Below, piece after piece: positions 33,946-42,541 of a DNA stretch of 64,000 nucleotides. A program made the position numbers and the translations under genes. The DNA is from Bradyrhizobium sp. sGM-13 (lineage in GTDB: Bacteria; Pseudomonadota; Alphaproteobacteria; Rhizobiales; Xanthobacteraceae), in contig NZ_JAGWDK010000001.1 in assembly GCF_018398875.1 (NCBI RefSeq), positions 1 to 64,000 of the forward strand, given 5' to 3'. Under the pieces are notes generated by a model, which was not told the DNA's origin, made no database searches, and saw nothing but the letters and a program-made list of their open reading frames with translations. Each line of letters starts with the position of its first letter. Positions within the stretch are counted from its first letter, which is position 1.

Positions 33946-36510
33946 TCACGACGCCGTCATCGTCTCCTTGACCTTCTCGACCAGCGCGGAAAGCGCAAAC
34001 GGCTTTGGCAGGAAAGCGAATTGTTCGTTCTCCGGCAAGCTCTTGTCGAAAGCCTCTTCAGCGTAACCTGAGACGAAGATGATCTTCAAATTCGGATTGC
34101 GCTTGCGCATTTCGCGCAGCAGCGTCGGACCGTCCATTTCCGGCATCACGACGTCGGAAACGACCAGATCCACCGCTCCGTCCTTTTCGTCCAGCGCCTC
34201 CATCGCCTCTATGCCGTTAGAGGCCTCGATCACGCTGTAGCCGCGCGAACGCAGGCCGCGCGCATTCAGCGATCGCAAGCCGTCCTCGTCTTCCACCAGC
34301 AGGATGGTGCCCTGCCCGGTCAGGTCGGGCCGCGGCTTCGGCGGCTCGGCCGCCCCTTCCCTGGCCGCCCCAGTGGCGGCGGGCGCCTCCGGCTGCGCTT
34401 CCAGCTCGGGACGATGACGCGGCAGGAAGATGCGGAACGTGGTGCCTTCGCCAGGCGTGGAGTCGACATAGACGAAGCCCCCGGTCTGCTTGACGATGCC
34501 GTACACCGTGGAGAGACCGAGCCCAGTGCCCTTCCCGACCTCCTTGGTCGAGAAGAACGGCTCGAAGATCTTGTCGACGATATCGGCCGGGATTCCGGTG
34601 CCGGTATCGGAAATGTCAATCCGCACGTAATCGGCGGCCGGCATGCCCTTGTGCGAAAGCTGCGCAGCTTCGTCCACCGTCACGTTGGCGGTCCTTACCG
34701 TCAGTTTGCCGCCATCAGGCATCGCATCGCGCGCATTGACCGCGAGATTGACGACCACCTGTTCGAACTGCGAGACGTCGACCTTGACCGGCCAGAGATC
34801 GCGACCGTGCACGAGATCGAGCTTGACCTTCTCGCCGATCAGGCGGCGCAGCAGCATGGTGAGGTCGGAAAGCGCATCGCCGAGGTCGAGCACCTGCGGC
34901 CGCAACGTCTGGCGGCGCGAGAACGCAAGCAGTTGCCGCACCAGCGTCGCCGCGCGTGTCGCGTTCTGCTTGATCTGCATGATGTCCTGGAACGACGGAT
35001 CGGTCGGCTTATGCGCGTTCAAGAGGAAATCGTTCGCCATCATGATGGCTGACAGCACGTTGTTGAAGTCGTGCGCGATGCCGCCGGCGAGCTGGCCGAC
35101 CATGTCCATCTTCTGCGACTGATTGATCTGGTTTTCCAGCGTGCGGCGCTCGGTGGTCTCGAGCAGATAGACGATGGCGGCTTCGGTATCGCGCTCGTCC
35201 TCCTCGACCGCGGTGACGAAGAACTGGCCCCAGCGTTCCCTGGCGCCGTCGAGCATGGCCTCGACGGGTGCGATGTCGCCCTGCCCTTCGGCCGCCTGGT
35301 TGATCGCCGCGATCAAAAGGCCGCGGTCGCGTGCATTCACAGTGCGGAAGATCGACTTGTTGGCGGCGCCGTCCGAGCTCAGGCTTTGCGCGAGCTTGGC
35401 GAAGCGGGCGTTGGCGCGCACCACCGTGCCGCCGCGATCGACGGTCGCTATCGCCATCGGCGTATGATCGAAGAACCGCATGAAGCGGACTTCGGCGGCA
35501 CGTTCGGGGTCGGAATGCTCGTCGCGCGTGCGGCTGATCACGAGCGTGCGCGACGAACCCGGCGAGCCGTCGGCGCCGAAGGCGAGCTTGTGGTAGAGCC
35601 GCACCGGCATAGTCTTGCCGCCGCGCATGCGCAGGTCGATATCGAACACCTCGGTTTTGACCTCGCCGGGTACCGCTACGATCGAGGTCAGGAGCGAGGC
35701 GCCATCGCCGGAGACGATATCGGTCAGCTTCAACCCGCCGGATCCAATCTCGGCGAGATCGTAATCGAGCCAGTTCGCCAGCGTGGCGTTGACATAGATG
35801 ACGTCGCCGGCCGGATCGACCGAAAAGAAGCCGCATGGCGCATGATCGAGATATTCGATCGCGTGCTGCAGTTCCCGGAACACATCTTCCTGACGCTCGC
35901 GGTCCCGCGTGATGTCGGCGATCGACCACACCGCGTATTTTGCTTCGCGCTTGCTCTGGCCAAGCGGACGAACCCGCATCCGGAGCCAGCGGCCCTGCGC
36001 GCCGTCAGAGCCGGCGATGCGGACCTCCTCCTGCTGCCGCTTGCCTTCACGGGCGGCCTTGAGCAGGCGGAACACGGCTTCGGAGACGTCGGGATTGCCG
36101 ATGAAGACGCGCTCGACCGGCCGCACGTCCTGCGCGGTGGCAGCTCCGGTCAGCGCCAGATAGGCGGCGTTGGAATAGACCACATGGCCTTTGGGGTCGG
36201 TCACCGCCAGCCCGTCATAGGCATGATCGGCGATGCGGCCCATCACCGGATCGTCGGCCCCGCGGTCGGTGAAGCGAATGATACCGGCGGCAAAGGCGAA
36301 CAGATTGAACAGGCCGACCATGGCCAAAAGGGCCAGCACGCCGAGAATATAAGGCTGAGCCTGGGCGCGGCCGATGGTCATCAGAGCCACCGCCACCGCG
36401 ATGATGCCGGCGGCCACCAGCAATACCAGCACGATGCTACCGCCCCGCCGCGCCGGCTCGTGGGCCGCGAAGGGCTCGGTGGGCGGATGGCTGTCGGTTT
36501 CGGCGGTCAT
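33946..36510 (-). CDS. cckA: CckA hybrid histidine kinase
   Basis: The cell-cycle kinase that, through ChpT, controls phosphorylation of CtrA. 854 residues: two N-terminal helices (~27-80), PAS-type domains (~90-470), a dimerisation/phosphoacceptor helix with MVGQLAGGIAHDFNN (H480), an ATPase domain (NLAVNARDAMPDGG, DTGTGIPADI, GTGLGLSTVYGIVKQTGG) and a receiver with SDVVMPEMDG (phospho-Asp 786). Start taken at the ATG at 36510; a GTG four codons earlier is possible. It lies downstream of the flgB-flhB cluster on the same strand. The likely CtrA boxes at 40240 and 51845 put its regulatory target in the same window. Confidence 0.93.
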   Translation of the reverse strand: MTAETDSHPPTEPFAAHEPARRGGSIVLVLLVAAGIIAVAVALMTIGRAQAQPYILGVLALLAMVGLFNLFAFAAGIIRFTDRGADDPVMGRIADHAYDGLAVTDPKGHVVYSNAAYLALTGAATAQDVRPVERVFIGNPDVSEAVFRLLKAAREGKRQQEEVRIAGSDGAQGRWLRMRVRPLGQSKREAKYAVWSIADITRDRERQEDVFRELQHAIEYLDHAPCGFFSVDPAGDVIYVNATLANWLDYDLAEIGSGGLKLTDIVSGDGASLLTSIVAVPGEVKTEVFDIDLRMRGGKTMPVRLYHKLAFGADGSPGSSRTLVISRTRDEHSDPERAAEVRFMRFFDHTPMAIATVDRGGTVVRANARFAKLAQSLSSDGAANKSIFRTVNARDRGLLIAAINQAAEGQGDIAPVEAMLDGARERWGQFFVTAVEEDERDTEAAIVYLLETTERRTLENQINQSQKMDMVGQLAGGIAHDFNNVLSAIMMANDFLLNAHKPTDPSFQDIMQIKQNATRAATLVRQLLAFSRRQTLRPQVLDLGDALSDLTMLLRRLIGEKVKLDLVHGRDLWPVKVDVSQFEQVVVNLAVNARDAMPDGGKLTVRTANVTVDEAAQLSHKGMPAADYVRIDISDTGTGIPADIVDKIFEPFFSTKEVGKGTGLGLSTVYGIVKQTGGFVYVDSTPGEGTTFRIFLPRHRPELEAQPEAPAATGAAREGAAEPPKPRPDLTGQGTILLVEDEDGLRSLNARGLRSRGYSVIEASNGIEAMEALDEKDGAVDLVVSDVVMPEMDGPTLLREMRKRNPNLKIIFVSGYAEEAFDKSLPENEQFAFLPKPFALSALVEKVKETMTAS

Positions 36511-36658
36511 CTGAAGAGGCACTGCCCGTCGGCAAGGAGGTGACGCGCAGGGTCGCGCGCCGCTCCTGAGTGCCTGAATCGGACCTGCAAGCGCAAGTCC
36601 ATCAGGCGGTTATTTGACAGGTTGAAGGCATTTCAAGGCTTTTTTCCAGCGGTTCCCC

Positions 36659-37732
36659 TCACATTCCTCGGTTAGCAAACCCGTTCTTGAGGCGCATGAC
36701 ATAGCCGATGATCTCGGCCACCGCGTGATAGTGCTCGACCGGAATCTCCTCGTCGATATCGACGGTGGCATAAAGCGCACGCGCCAACGGCACATTCTCC
36801 ACGATCGGTATGTCGTGCTTCTTGGCGATCTCCCGGATCTTGAGCGCGATGTTGTCGACGCCCTTGGCGACGCAGACTGGTGCCGACATGCCGCGATCGT
36901 AGGACAGCGCCACCGAATAGTGGGTCGGGTTGGTGATGATCACGCTGGCGTTGGGCACGGCGGCCATCATGCGCTTCTTCATGCGCTGCTGGCGCAACTG
37001 CCGGATCTTGCCCTTGATGTGGGGGTCGCCTTCGGACTGCTTGAACTCGTCCTTGATCTCCTGCAGCGACATCTTCTGGCGCTCGAACCACTGCCGGTAC
37101 TGGAAGAAGTAATCGGCGATCGCGACTGCCGCCAGCATCGCCACCACTGCGCCCATCAACTGCAGCGTCAGATTGGTGGTGACGCCGAGGATCGCCGAAG
37201 GGTCGAACATCATGAACGATTCCAGGCGATCGCGCTCGGGCCACAGCACGGCCATCATGACGGCGCCGAGCGCGATCAGCTTGAACAGGCCCTTGGCGAA
37301 ATTCGCCACCGCCTGCTTGCCGAAGATGCGTTTCAGTCCCGCGCCGGGCGATACCTTGCTGAATTTCGGTTTGAGCGATTCCGACGACCACACCAGCCGA
37401 TGCTGGATCATGTTGCCGGCGATCGCGGCAAGCGCCAGCATCAGCAGCGGCACGCCGATCGCGCCGAGCACGGCGTAACCCAGCGTGTTGCCGAGCGCGA
37501 GCAGCGCCGCGCCGTCGGCGCGAAGCTGGCCCGCATTGGCGATCAGGTTGCGCAACGGCATCAGAATGCCGCCGCCGATCGATCCCGCGAACGTCGATAA
37601 TATCAGCGTGCCGCCTGCGATGATGAACCAGGTGTTGACCTCCTGGCTCTTGGCAACGTCGCCCTTGGCCAGCGCATCGTCGAGACGTTTTTGCGTAGGG
37701 TCTTCTGTTTTGTCGTCGGTATCGTCGGCCAT
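36659..37732 (-). CDS. flhB: Flagellar export switch protein FlhB
   Basis: 357 residues. The N-terminal part starts MADDTDDKTEDPTQKRLDDA and has four membrane helices; the cytoplasmic C-terminal half holds the self-cleavage motif NPTH (IITNPTHYSVALSYD) used to change export from rod/hook to filament substrates. The family's KDEFKQSEGDPHIKGKIRQ linker is present. It follows fliR, with a palindromic repeat in the gap, and is the last clear flagellar gene of the minus-strand cluster before cckA. Confidence 0.96.
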   Translation of the reverse strand: MADDTDDKTEDPTQKRLDDALAKGDVAKSQEVNTWFIIAGGTLILSTFAGSIGGGILMPLRNLIANAGQLRADGAALLALGNTLGYAVLGAIGVPLLMLALAAIAGNMIQHRLVWSSESLKPKFSKVSPGAGLKRIFGKQAVANFAKGLFKLIALGAVMMAVLWPERDRLESFMMFDPSAILGVTTNLTLQLMGAVVAMLAAVAIADYFFQYRQWFERQKMSLQEIKDEFKQSEGDPHIKGKIRQLRQQRMKKRMMAAVPNASVIITNPTHYSVALSYDRGMSAPVCVAKGVDNIALKIREIAKKHDIPIVENVPLARALYATVDIDEEIPVEHYHAVAEIIGYVMRLKNGFANRGM

Positions 37733-37755
37733 CGCGGCGTCCTAGCATTTTGTTT

Positions 37756-37831
37756 GAGCATGATCTCCGCGCAAACGCGTTCCGCGTTTGTCGCGAGGGA
37801 AAACCGGCCCCCACTTTTCCGGACCATGCTC
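37756..37831. repeat. Palindromic repeat (RPE-like), copy 1
   Basis: A 76-bp element bounded by GAGCATGATC and GGACCATGCTC, with AACGCG/CGCGTT in one half and GGAAAAGTGG/CCGGTTTTCC in the other. The whole can fold into one long imperfect hairpin. It fills the gap between fliR and flhB and touches the fliR stop codon. A shorter relative is at 40492-40539. This type is abundant in Bradyrhizobium and Rhodopseudomonas genomes. Confidence 0.8.
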
Positions 37832-38601
37832 TATTTCAGCGGCGTCAATTCGTGCATCACGCCGATGAAGTAGTTGAGATAAGTCGCCATCATTCCGGTG
37901 AGGACAAGGGCGAAGATCAGAAAGCCCACCATGATCGACAGCGGCACGCCGACGAAATAGACCTGCATCGCCGGCATCAGCCGCGCCAGCACGCCGAGGC
38001 CGATATTGAAGACGAGACCGAACACCAGGAACGGCGCGGAGAGCTGTATGCCGATCTTGAAGGCGGTCGCGAAGGCGCGCGTGGCAAGCGCCGCCACGTC
38101 ACCGCTCGGCATCAGCTCGCCCGGCGAGAAGATCCGGTAGCTCTCGTTCAGCGCCGCAATAACGAGGTGATGGGTATCGGTCGCAAACAGCAGCGTCACG
38201 CCGAGAATGGAGAGGAAGTTGCCGATCAGCACGCCCTGCTGCCCTTGCGTCGGATCGACGGCGGTGACGAAGCCGAGACCGAGTTGCTGGGCGATTACCG
38301 AGCCTGCCACCGCAAGCGCCGCCAGCGTCACGCGCGCCGTGGCGCCGAGCACGATGCCGATGGCGATCTCGTGCACAAGCAGCACCCCGATCGCCGTCAT
38401 CGAGGTCAGGTCGACCTGGTAAGCAGTGCGGTGCAGCGGCAGGATGATCAATGTCAACAGCAATGCAATGCCGAGCTTGACGCGCACCGGGATATTGCTC
38501 TCGCCCAACCCCGGCAACAGCATCACCATGGCCCCCACGCGGGCGAACACCAGCATGAAGGTGGCGGCAAGGGCCGGCAGCAGCGATATGTCGACGCGCA
38601 T
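37831..38601 (-). CDS. fliR: Flagellar export gate protein FliR
   Basis: 256 residues, about six membrane helices, with the FliR opening LLPALAATFMLVFARVGAMVMLLPGLGESNIPVRVKLGIAL and SVIAQQLGLGFVTAVDPTQGQQGVLIGNFLSILGVTLLFATDTHHLVI. Part of the type III export gate with FliP and FliQ; joins FlhB. Starts 15 bp after fliQ. The stop codon overlaps a palindromic repeat. Confidence 0.95.
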   Translation of the reverse strand: MRVDISLLPALAATFMLVFARVGAMVMLLPGLGESNIPVRVKLGIALLLTLIILPLHRTAYQVDLTSMTAIGVLLVHEIAIGIVLGATARVTLAALAVAGSVIAQQLGLGFVTAVDPTQGQQGVLIGNFLSILGVTLLFATDTHHLVIAALNESYRIFSPGELMPSGDVAALATRAFATAFKIGIQLSAPFLVFGLVFNIGLGVLARLMPAMQVYFVGVPLSIMVGFLIFALVLTGMMATYLNYFIGVMHELTPLK

Positions 38602-38615
38602 TTATTCACAATGCA

Positions 38616-38879
38616 TCAACCGCCTATGATTCGCGACGATATCCGCATCATGTGACTGTGCATCGAATCGGCCATGAACGGCAGGGCAAGCAGCAGCGTG
38701 ACAAAGATTGCGAGGATCTTCGGCACGAAGATCAGCGTCTGTTCCTGAATCTGCGTCAGCGCCTGGAACAGCGACACCACGACGCCCACCACCAGGCCAA
38801 TCACCATCAAGGGCGACGACACCACCACGATGGTCCAGATCGCATCGCGCGCCACGTCGAGGGTTTCGGCACCGGTCAT
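38616..38879 (-). CDS. fliQ: Flagellar export gate protein FliQ
   Basis: 87 residues with two membrane helices (AIWTIVVVSSPLMVIGLVVGVVVSLFQALTQIQEQTLIFVPKI then LAIFVTLLLALPFM). The Q-rich IQEQTL loop is typical for FliQ. The ATG at 38879 is used because the upstream open part overlaps a repeat element. Forms the gate with FliP and FliR. Confidence 0.93.
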   Translation of the reverse strand: MTGAETLDVARDAIWTIVVVSSPLMVIGLVVGVVVSLFQALTQIQEQTLIFVPKILAIFVTLLLALPFMADSMHSHMMRISSRIIGG

Positions 38880-38910
38880 TGTCGTTTCTCGCTCTTCACT
38901 TGCTACGTCG

Positions 38911-38977
38911 TTCCGGGGCGATGCGAAGCATCGAACTACCTCGAGATTCCGGGTTCGCTCCGCGCCCCGGAATGACA
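38911..38977. repeat. Intergenic repeat family B, copy 3 (short)
   Basis: A reduced copy: GTTCCGGGGCGATGCGAAGCATCGAACTACC, then GAGATTCCGGG and CGCGCCCCGGAATGACAGC. Lies between fliE and fliQ within the flagellar cluster. The 105-bp gap it fills is the widest inside flgB-fliR and may carry an RNA processing site. Confidence 0.7.
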
Positions 38978-38984
38978 GCATCAA

Positions 38985-39296
38985 TCAGATCGGCATCTTC
39001 ATGATGTCTTCGTAGGACTGAATCACCCGGTCGCGCACCGATACCAGCGTCGAGACGGCGACGTCGGTCTCCGCCACCGCGGTCACCACGTCCATGACGT
39101 TGGCTTTGCCCGCGGTCATCGCCATGGTCTGGGCGTCTGACTTCTTGCCGGCATCCAGCACGCTTCCCACCGCGTCCTTGAGCAGCGCGCTGAAGGACGG
39201 GCCGCCGGTGGATTGGCCGCCCTTCTCGGCGCCGCCGGTTTCCATGATGCGTGAAAGCGCGGCGTAGGCGTTTGCTGCAACGGTCGGTGAAGCCAT
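38985..39296 (-). CDS. fliE: Flagellar rod/MS-ring adaptor FliE
   Basis: 103 residues. Conserved C-terminal helix DVVTAVAETDVAVSTLVSVRDRVIQSYEDIMKMPI and the SFSALLKDAVGSV segment identify FliE, which joins the rod to the MS ring and export gate. Located 17 bp after flgC. Confidence 0.94.
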   Translation of the reverse strand: MASPTVAANAYAALSRIMETGGAEKGGQSTGGPSFSALLKDAVGSVLDAGKKSDAQTMAMTAGKANVMDVVTAVAETDVAVSTLVSVRDRVIQSYEDIMKMPI

Positions 39297-39312
39297 TTTC
39301 TATAGTTCCTGT

Positions 39313-39738
39313 TCAGGCCTTGAGGATGTCGAGGGTGCGTTGAATCATGCGGCGTGTGGCGCTGATGATGTTGAGGTTGGCTTCATAGGACCGCTGCGCC
39401 TCGCGCATATCGGTCATTTCGACCAGCGGATTGACGTTCGGATATTTGACGTTGCCGGCCGCGTCCGCCGCCGGATTGCTCGGTTCGTGCTTGACGCGAA
39501 ACGCCGACTGGTCAGCTCTGACCTTGCCGAGCGTCACCACGCGGGCGTCGAGCGTGCGGTCGAGCGCCGAGGAAAATGTCGGCACCTTGCGGCGATAGGG
39601 ATCGCCGCCGGCCGATGGCGCGGTGGATTCCGCATTGGCGATGTTTTCCGAGATCACCCGCATCCGCCCCGCCTGCGCGCGCAGGCCGGAGGTGGCGATA
39701 CTCATCGAGCGGGCGAAATCGCTTCCATCATCTGCCAT
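39313..39738 (-). CDS. flgC: Flagellar proximal rod protein FlgC
   Basis: 141 residues. Opens with the rod/hook motif SMSIATSGLRAQAGRMRVISENIANAEST and ends with VEMTDMREAQRSYEANLNIISATRRMIQRTLDILKA, the coiled ends of the FlgBC family; RRKVPTF is the usual FlgC signature. Follows flgB by 26 bp. Confidence 0.96.
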   Translation of the reverse strand: MADDGSDFARSMSIATSGLRAQAGRMRVISENIANAESTAPSAGGDPYRRKVPTFSSALDRTLDARVVTLGKVRADQSAFRVKHEPSNPAADAAGNVKYPNVNPLVEMTDMREAQRSYEANLNIISATRRMIQRTLDILKA

Positions 39739-39764
39739 GATCCGGTTCTCCTAATCGCGCCGCG

Positions 39765-40175
39765 TCAGCGCTTTCCGATGGCGGTTTTGAGCAGGCCGAG
39801 GCTGCGGCTGTAGAGCGAAGTGGCGGCCGCGTAATCCATCTGGTTGGCCGAGACCTTCAGCATCTGGTCTTCCAGATTGACCGAGTTGCCGGCAGGCTTG
39901 GTCAAGAAGCCGCTCCTGCCGCCGTCCCCTCTGAAGCTCTGGAGGCCGCCGGAGACGCCGATGTGGGTGGCACTGGTGCGCAGCATGGCGAGCGAGCCCA
40001 TCGCGCCGCCGATGTCTGTGCCCTTGTTGTCGAATTTCGGCTCGACCAAGTCGCTCGGCCTGTAATTCGGGGTGTTTGCGTTGGATACGTTTTCGGCGAG
40101 CACCCGCTGGCGTTCCTGGTGCCACTGCATCTTGGTGCGCAGCGCCGACAGGATCGGAAGATCGTTGATGGCCAT
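39765..40175 (-). CDS. flgB: Flagellar proximal rod protein FlgB
   Basis: 136 residues. LSALRTKMQWHQERQRVLAENVSNANTPNYRPSDL is the N-terminal rod motif. First gene of the minus-strand unit flgB-flgC-fliE-fliQ-fliR-flhB. A full CtrA box lies 65 bp before its ATG, so the whole unit is probably a class II (CtrA-dependent) flagellar operon. Confidence 0.95.
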   Translation of the reverse strand: MAINDLPILSALRTKMQWHQERQRVLAENVSNANTPNYRPSDLVEPKFDNKGTDIGGAMGSLAMLRTSATHIGVSGGLQSFRGDGGRSGFLTKPAGNSVNLEDQMLKVSANQMDYAAATSLYSRSLGLLKTAIGKR

Positions 40176-40239
40176 CGAGCCGTTCCCCGTTAACCTCTGG
40201 CAGACGCCGCGAGGTAGGCAGAATTTGCCCGGTGTATGG

Positions 40240-40254
40240 TTAACGGCTGGTTAA
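40240..40254. promoter_or_regulatory. CtrA box upstream of flgB
   Basis: TTAA-CGGCTGG-TTAA, an exact match to the TTAA-N7-TTAA consensus bound by phosphorylated CtrA. The centre is about 72 bp upstream of the flgB start codon, where activation of flgB is expected. The kinase acting on CtrA (CckA) is encoded in the same cluster. Confidence 0.8.
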
Positions 40255-40491
40255 AATCACGCCTGGCGGCCGGTGGACGTCGGCCAATGCCCGCTGCTGG
40301 CGACGAAACGAGCGCATTTTCGCCACGAAAACTGCGTTAACCAGCAGCAACCAACCCGGCGTGGGGCGCTCAGAAGTCGTTTTGGGTCAAACGATTCTTG
40401 GTCTATTAATTAACCCGGATGGCGGCGCTCGCCGTGGGGATTAAGAAATAAGGCTGATCTCAGGCATGATTCGCCGGATGCGGATCGCTCA

Positions 40492-40539
40492 GGGCATGAT
40501 CCGGCAAACGGGAACCGCTTTCCCAAAGGGAACATGCTC
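40492..40539. repeat. Palindromic repeat (RPE-like), copy 2
   Basis: GGCATGATCCGG.. / ..GGAACATGCTC ends around CGGGAACCGCTTTCCC; a shorter, diverged relative of 37756-37831. Located before the fliO gene; ATG of fliO is 73 bp beyond. Confidence 0.65.
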
Positions 40540-40611
40540 GGACAGGAATACCTAAGACCGCACTCGTCGAAGCCAGCAGCAAGAGAACGGCCCGTGGCCG
40601 GGGACTAAAGA

Positions 40612-41640
40612 ATGCAGACACTGACATTCCTCTTCGCATTCATCGCCGTTCTGGCGCTGATCGGCGTGGCCGCATGGCTGGTCCGTCGCTTCGCCAACAA
40701 CCGGCTTGGCGCCAACACCCAGCGCGGGCGGATGCCGCGGCTTGCCGTGATCGACGCCGCCGCCGTGGATGGTCGCCGGCGCCTCGTGCTGGTACGGCGC
40801 GACAATGTCGAGCATCTCCTGATGATCGGCGGTCCGAGCGACATTGTGGTCGAACCCAACATCGTGCGCGCAATGCCCAATCGCGATCAGATGGCGCCGC
40901 GCCCGGCGGTCGGCGAGCAGGCGCCGCGGATTGCCCCGCTGCCCGATGCCGCCTGGAGCGAGGAAGCGGCGAGAGCCGATTTGCGACCGACGGACGGCTT
41001 CGATCACCACGTCGAACCGCAAATGCCGGAGCCGCCGCCGCGCCCCGCACGCCCCTCTTTCGCAGACGATCTCCGCCGGCCCGCGCCGCCGCCGGAGCGT
41101 CGCAGCGATCCATTGACGGGCTTTGCGCCGGAATCGATCACCGGTCGTCCCGAAGCGGCCCCGCCGCGCCTCACCCGCAACGAACCGCTGATGCCGCGGC
41201 CGCAGCGTGAATTGCCCAAGGCACCGCCGGTGGTCCGTGAGGCGCCACCAGTTCGTGAGGCACCGTCGGTCCGTGAGGCAGCGTCGGTCCGCGAGGCACC
41301 GACAGGCCGTGAGGCGCCGCCTGTCCGCGAGGTACCTGCCGTTCGCGAGGCACCGGTTCGAGCGCCCGAACGCGCCGCGGCACCGCCGCCTCCGCCGCCT
41401 CCTCCACCTTCCGCACCCTCGAGCGCCGACCAGAATCTCGCCGAGATGGCGCAGCGGCTGGAAGCCGCCCTGCGCCGGCCGGCCGAACCGGTGGCGCCAC
41501 CGGTAGCGCCGGAAACGCCGCCTGCCCGTACCTCCCGCAGCGAACCCCCCGCTCCCACACCCGCTCCGCAGAAGAGCGGCTTCGAGAATCTCGAAGATGA
41601 GATGGCATCATTGCTGGGCCGTCCGAAGAACCCTTCGTGA
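40612..41640 (+). CDS. fliO: FliO-type flagellar export protein with repeat tail
   Basis: 342 residues. The start is the short FliO form: one membrane helix (TFLFAFIAVLALIGVAAWLV) followed by the SH3-like strand part PRLAVIDAAAVDGRRRLVLVRRDNVEHLLMIGGPSDIVVEPNI, as in all FliO proteins. The remaining 250 residues are Pro/Arg/Glu-rich, contain seven VREAPx-type units and end in LAEMAQRLEAALRR and FENLEDEMASLLGR, which may form short helices. FliO helps assemble the FliP ring. It overlaps fliP by four bases. The long disordered tail is unlike enteric FliO, but alphaproteobacterial forms are often extended. Confidence 0.88.
   Translation: MQTLTFLFAFIAVLALIGVAAWLVRRFANNRLGANTQRGRMPRLAVIDAAAVDGRRRLVLVRRDNVEHLLMIGGPSDIVVEPNIVRAMPNRDQMAPRPAVGEQAPRIAPLPDAAWSEEAARADLRPTDGFDHHVEPQMPEPPPRPARPSFADDLRRPAPPPERRSDPLTGFAPESITGRPEAAPPRLTRNEPLMPRPQRELPKAPPVVREAPPVREAPSVREAASVREAPTGREAPPVREVPAVREAPVRAPERAAAPPPPPPPPPSAPSSADQNLAEMAQRLEAALRRPAEPVAPPVAPETPPARTSRSEPPAPTPAPQKSGFENLEDEMASLLGRPKNPS
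41233..41358 (+). repeat. Seven 18-bp tandem units in fliO
   Basis: Unit consensus GTCCGTGAGGCACCGxxG, encoding VREAPP, VREAPS, VREAAS, VREAPT, GREAPP, VREVPA and VREAPV. Third-position differences show the array is not recent, yet length change by slippage remains in frame. Confidence 0.85.
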
Positions 41641-42392
41641 GGCCGGCGACTTCTCCGCGTAGAGTTTTATTTTTCTTAATCCTGACCATCGCCGGATCGC
41701 TCGCCGATCCGGCGATGGCGCAGGACATCAGCATCAATCTCGGCCAGGGCGGCGGCGGGGTGACCGAGCGCGCGATCCAGTTGATCGCGCTGTTGACGGT
41801 GCTGTCGATCGCGCCGTCGATCCTGATCATGATGACGTCGTTCACACGGATCGTCGTCGTGCTGTCGCTGCTGCGCACGGCGCTGGGCACCGCGACCGCC
41901 CCGCCCAACTCCGTGATCATTGCGCTTGCGCTGTTCCTGACCGCGTTCGTGATGGGGCCTGTGCTGCAGAAGTCCTACGACGAGGGCATCAAGCCCCTGG
42001 TCGCCAATGAACTCGGCGTCGAAGAAGCGCTGCAAAAGGCCTCTGTGCCGCTGCGCGGCTTCATGCAGAGGAATGTCCGCGAAAAGGATCTGAAGCTGTT
42101 CGTGGATCTCTCCGGCGAGCCGCCGCCGGCGACGCCGGAAGACCTGTCGCTGCGGATTCTGGTCCCGGCCTTCATGATCTCCGAACTGAAACGCGCCTTT
42201 GAGATCGGCTTCCTGCTGTTCCTCCCCTTCCTGATTATCGATCTGGTGGTCGCATCAGTCCTGATGTCGATGGGTATGATGATGCTGCCACCCGTCGTGG
42301 TGTCGCTGCCGTTTAAGTTGATCTTCTTCGTGCTGGTGGACGGCTGGTCGCTGGTGGCAGGAAGCCTGGTGCAGAGCTACGGTGGGAGTTAG
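41637..42392 (+). CDS. fliP: Flagellar export gate protein FliP
   Basis: 251 residues with a GTG start that overlaps the fliO stop codon (GTGA). Signal sequence (ending ADPAMAQ), then TERAIQLIALLTVLSIAPSILIMMTSFTRIVVVLSLLRTALGT and PAFMISELKRAFEIGFLLFLPFLIIDLVVASVLMSMGMMMLPP, the FliP signatures. Forms the core of the export gate. A GGDEF gene follows after 149 bp. Confidence 0.96.
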   Translation: MRPATSPRRVLFFLILTIAGSLADPAMAQDISINLGQGGGGVTERAIQLIALLTVLSIAPSILIMMTSFTRIVVVLSLLRTALGTATAPPNSVIIALALFLTAFVMGPVLQKSYDEGIKPLVANELGVEEALQKASVPLRGFMQRNVREKDLKLFVDLSGEPPPATPEDLSLRILVPAFMISELKRAFEIGFLLFLPFLIIDLVVASVLMSMGMMMLPPVVVSLPFKLIFFVLVDGWSLVAGSLVQSYGGS

Positions 42393-42467
42393 CGGCCGAT
42401 TTCTGCCGGTTCCGCGCGCAATAGGTCAACATTACTTACGTATTTGCAGCGGAGTTTCACAGGTAAT

Positions 42468-42482
42468 TTAAGGTGAGATTAG
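42468..42482. promoter_or_regulatory. CtrA-like box upstream of the diguanylate cyclase
   Basis: TTAA-GGTGAGA-TTAG, seven of eight conserved bases of TTAA-N7-TTAA, 60 bp before the ATG of the GGDEF gene. Weaker evidence than the two exact boxes. Confidence 0.5.
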
Positions 42483-42541
42483 TTCCTTCATGCACAATGG
42501 ATGCCACGAACTGACTTACCAAACGCATCACCGGATTAGAG

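Larger units (their letters stand above)
40176..40611. other. Divergent flgB/fliO promoter region
   Basis: 436 bp without a gene. It holds a perfect CtrA box (40240-40254), further half sites (TTAACC around 40190 and 40336; TTAATTAACCC near 40408), and an RPE-like palindrome (40492-40539). Promoter elements for fliO-fliP were not identified with certainty. Confidence 0.7.

Noticed and set aside
35071..36543. 490-codon plus-strand frame
   Set aside because: Antisense to cckA.
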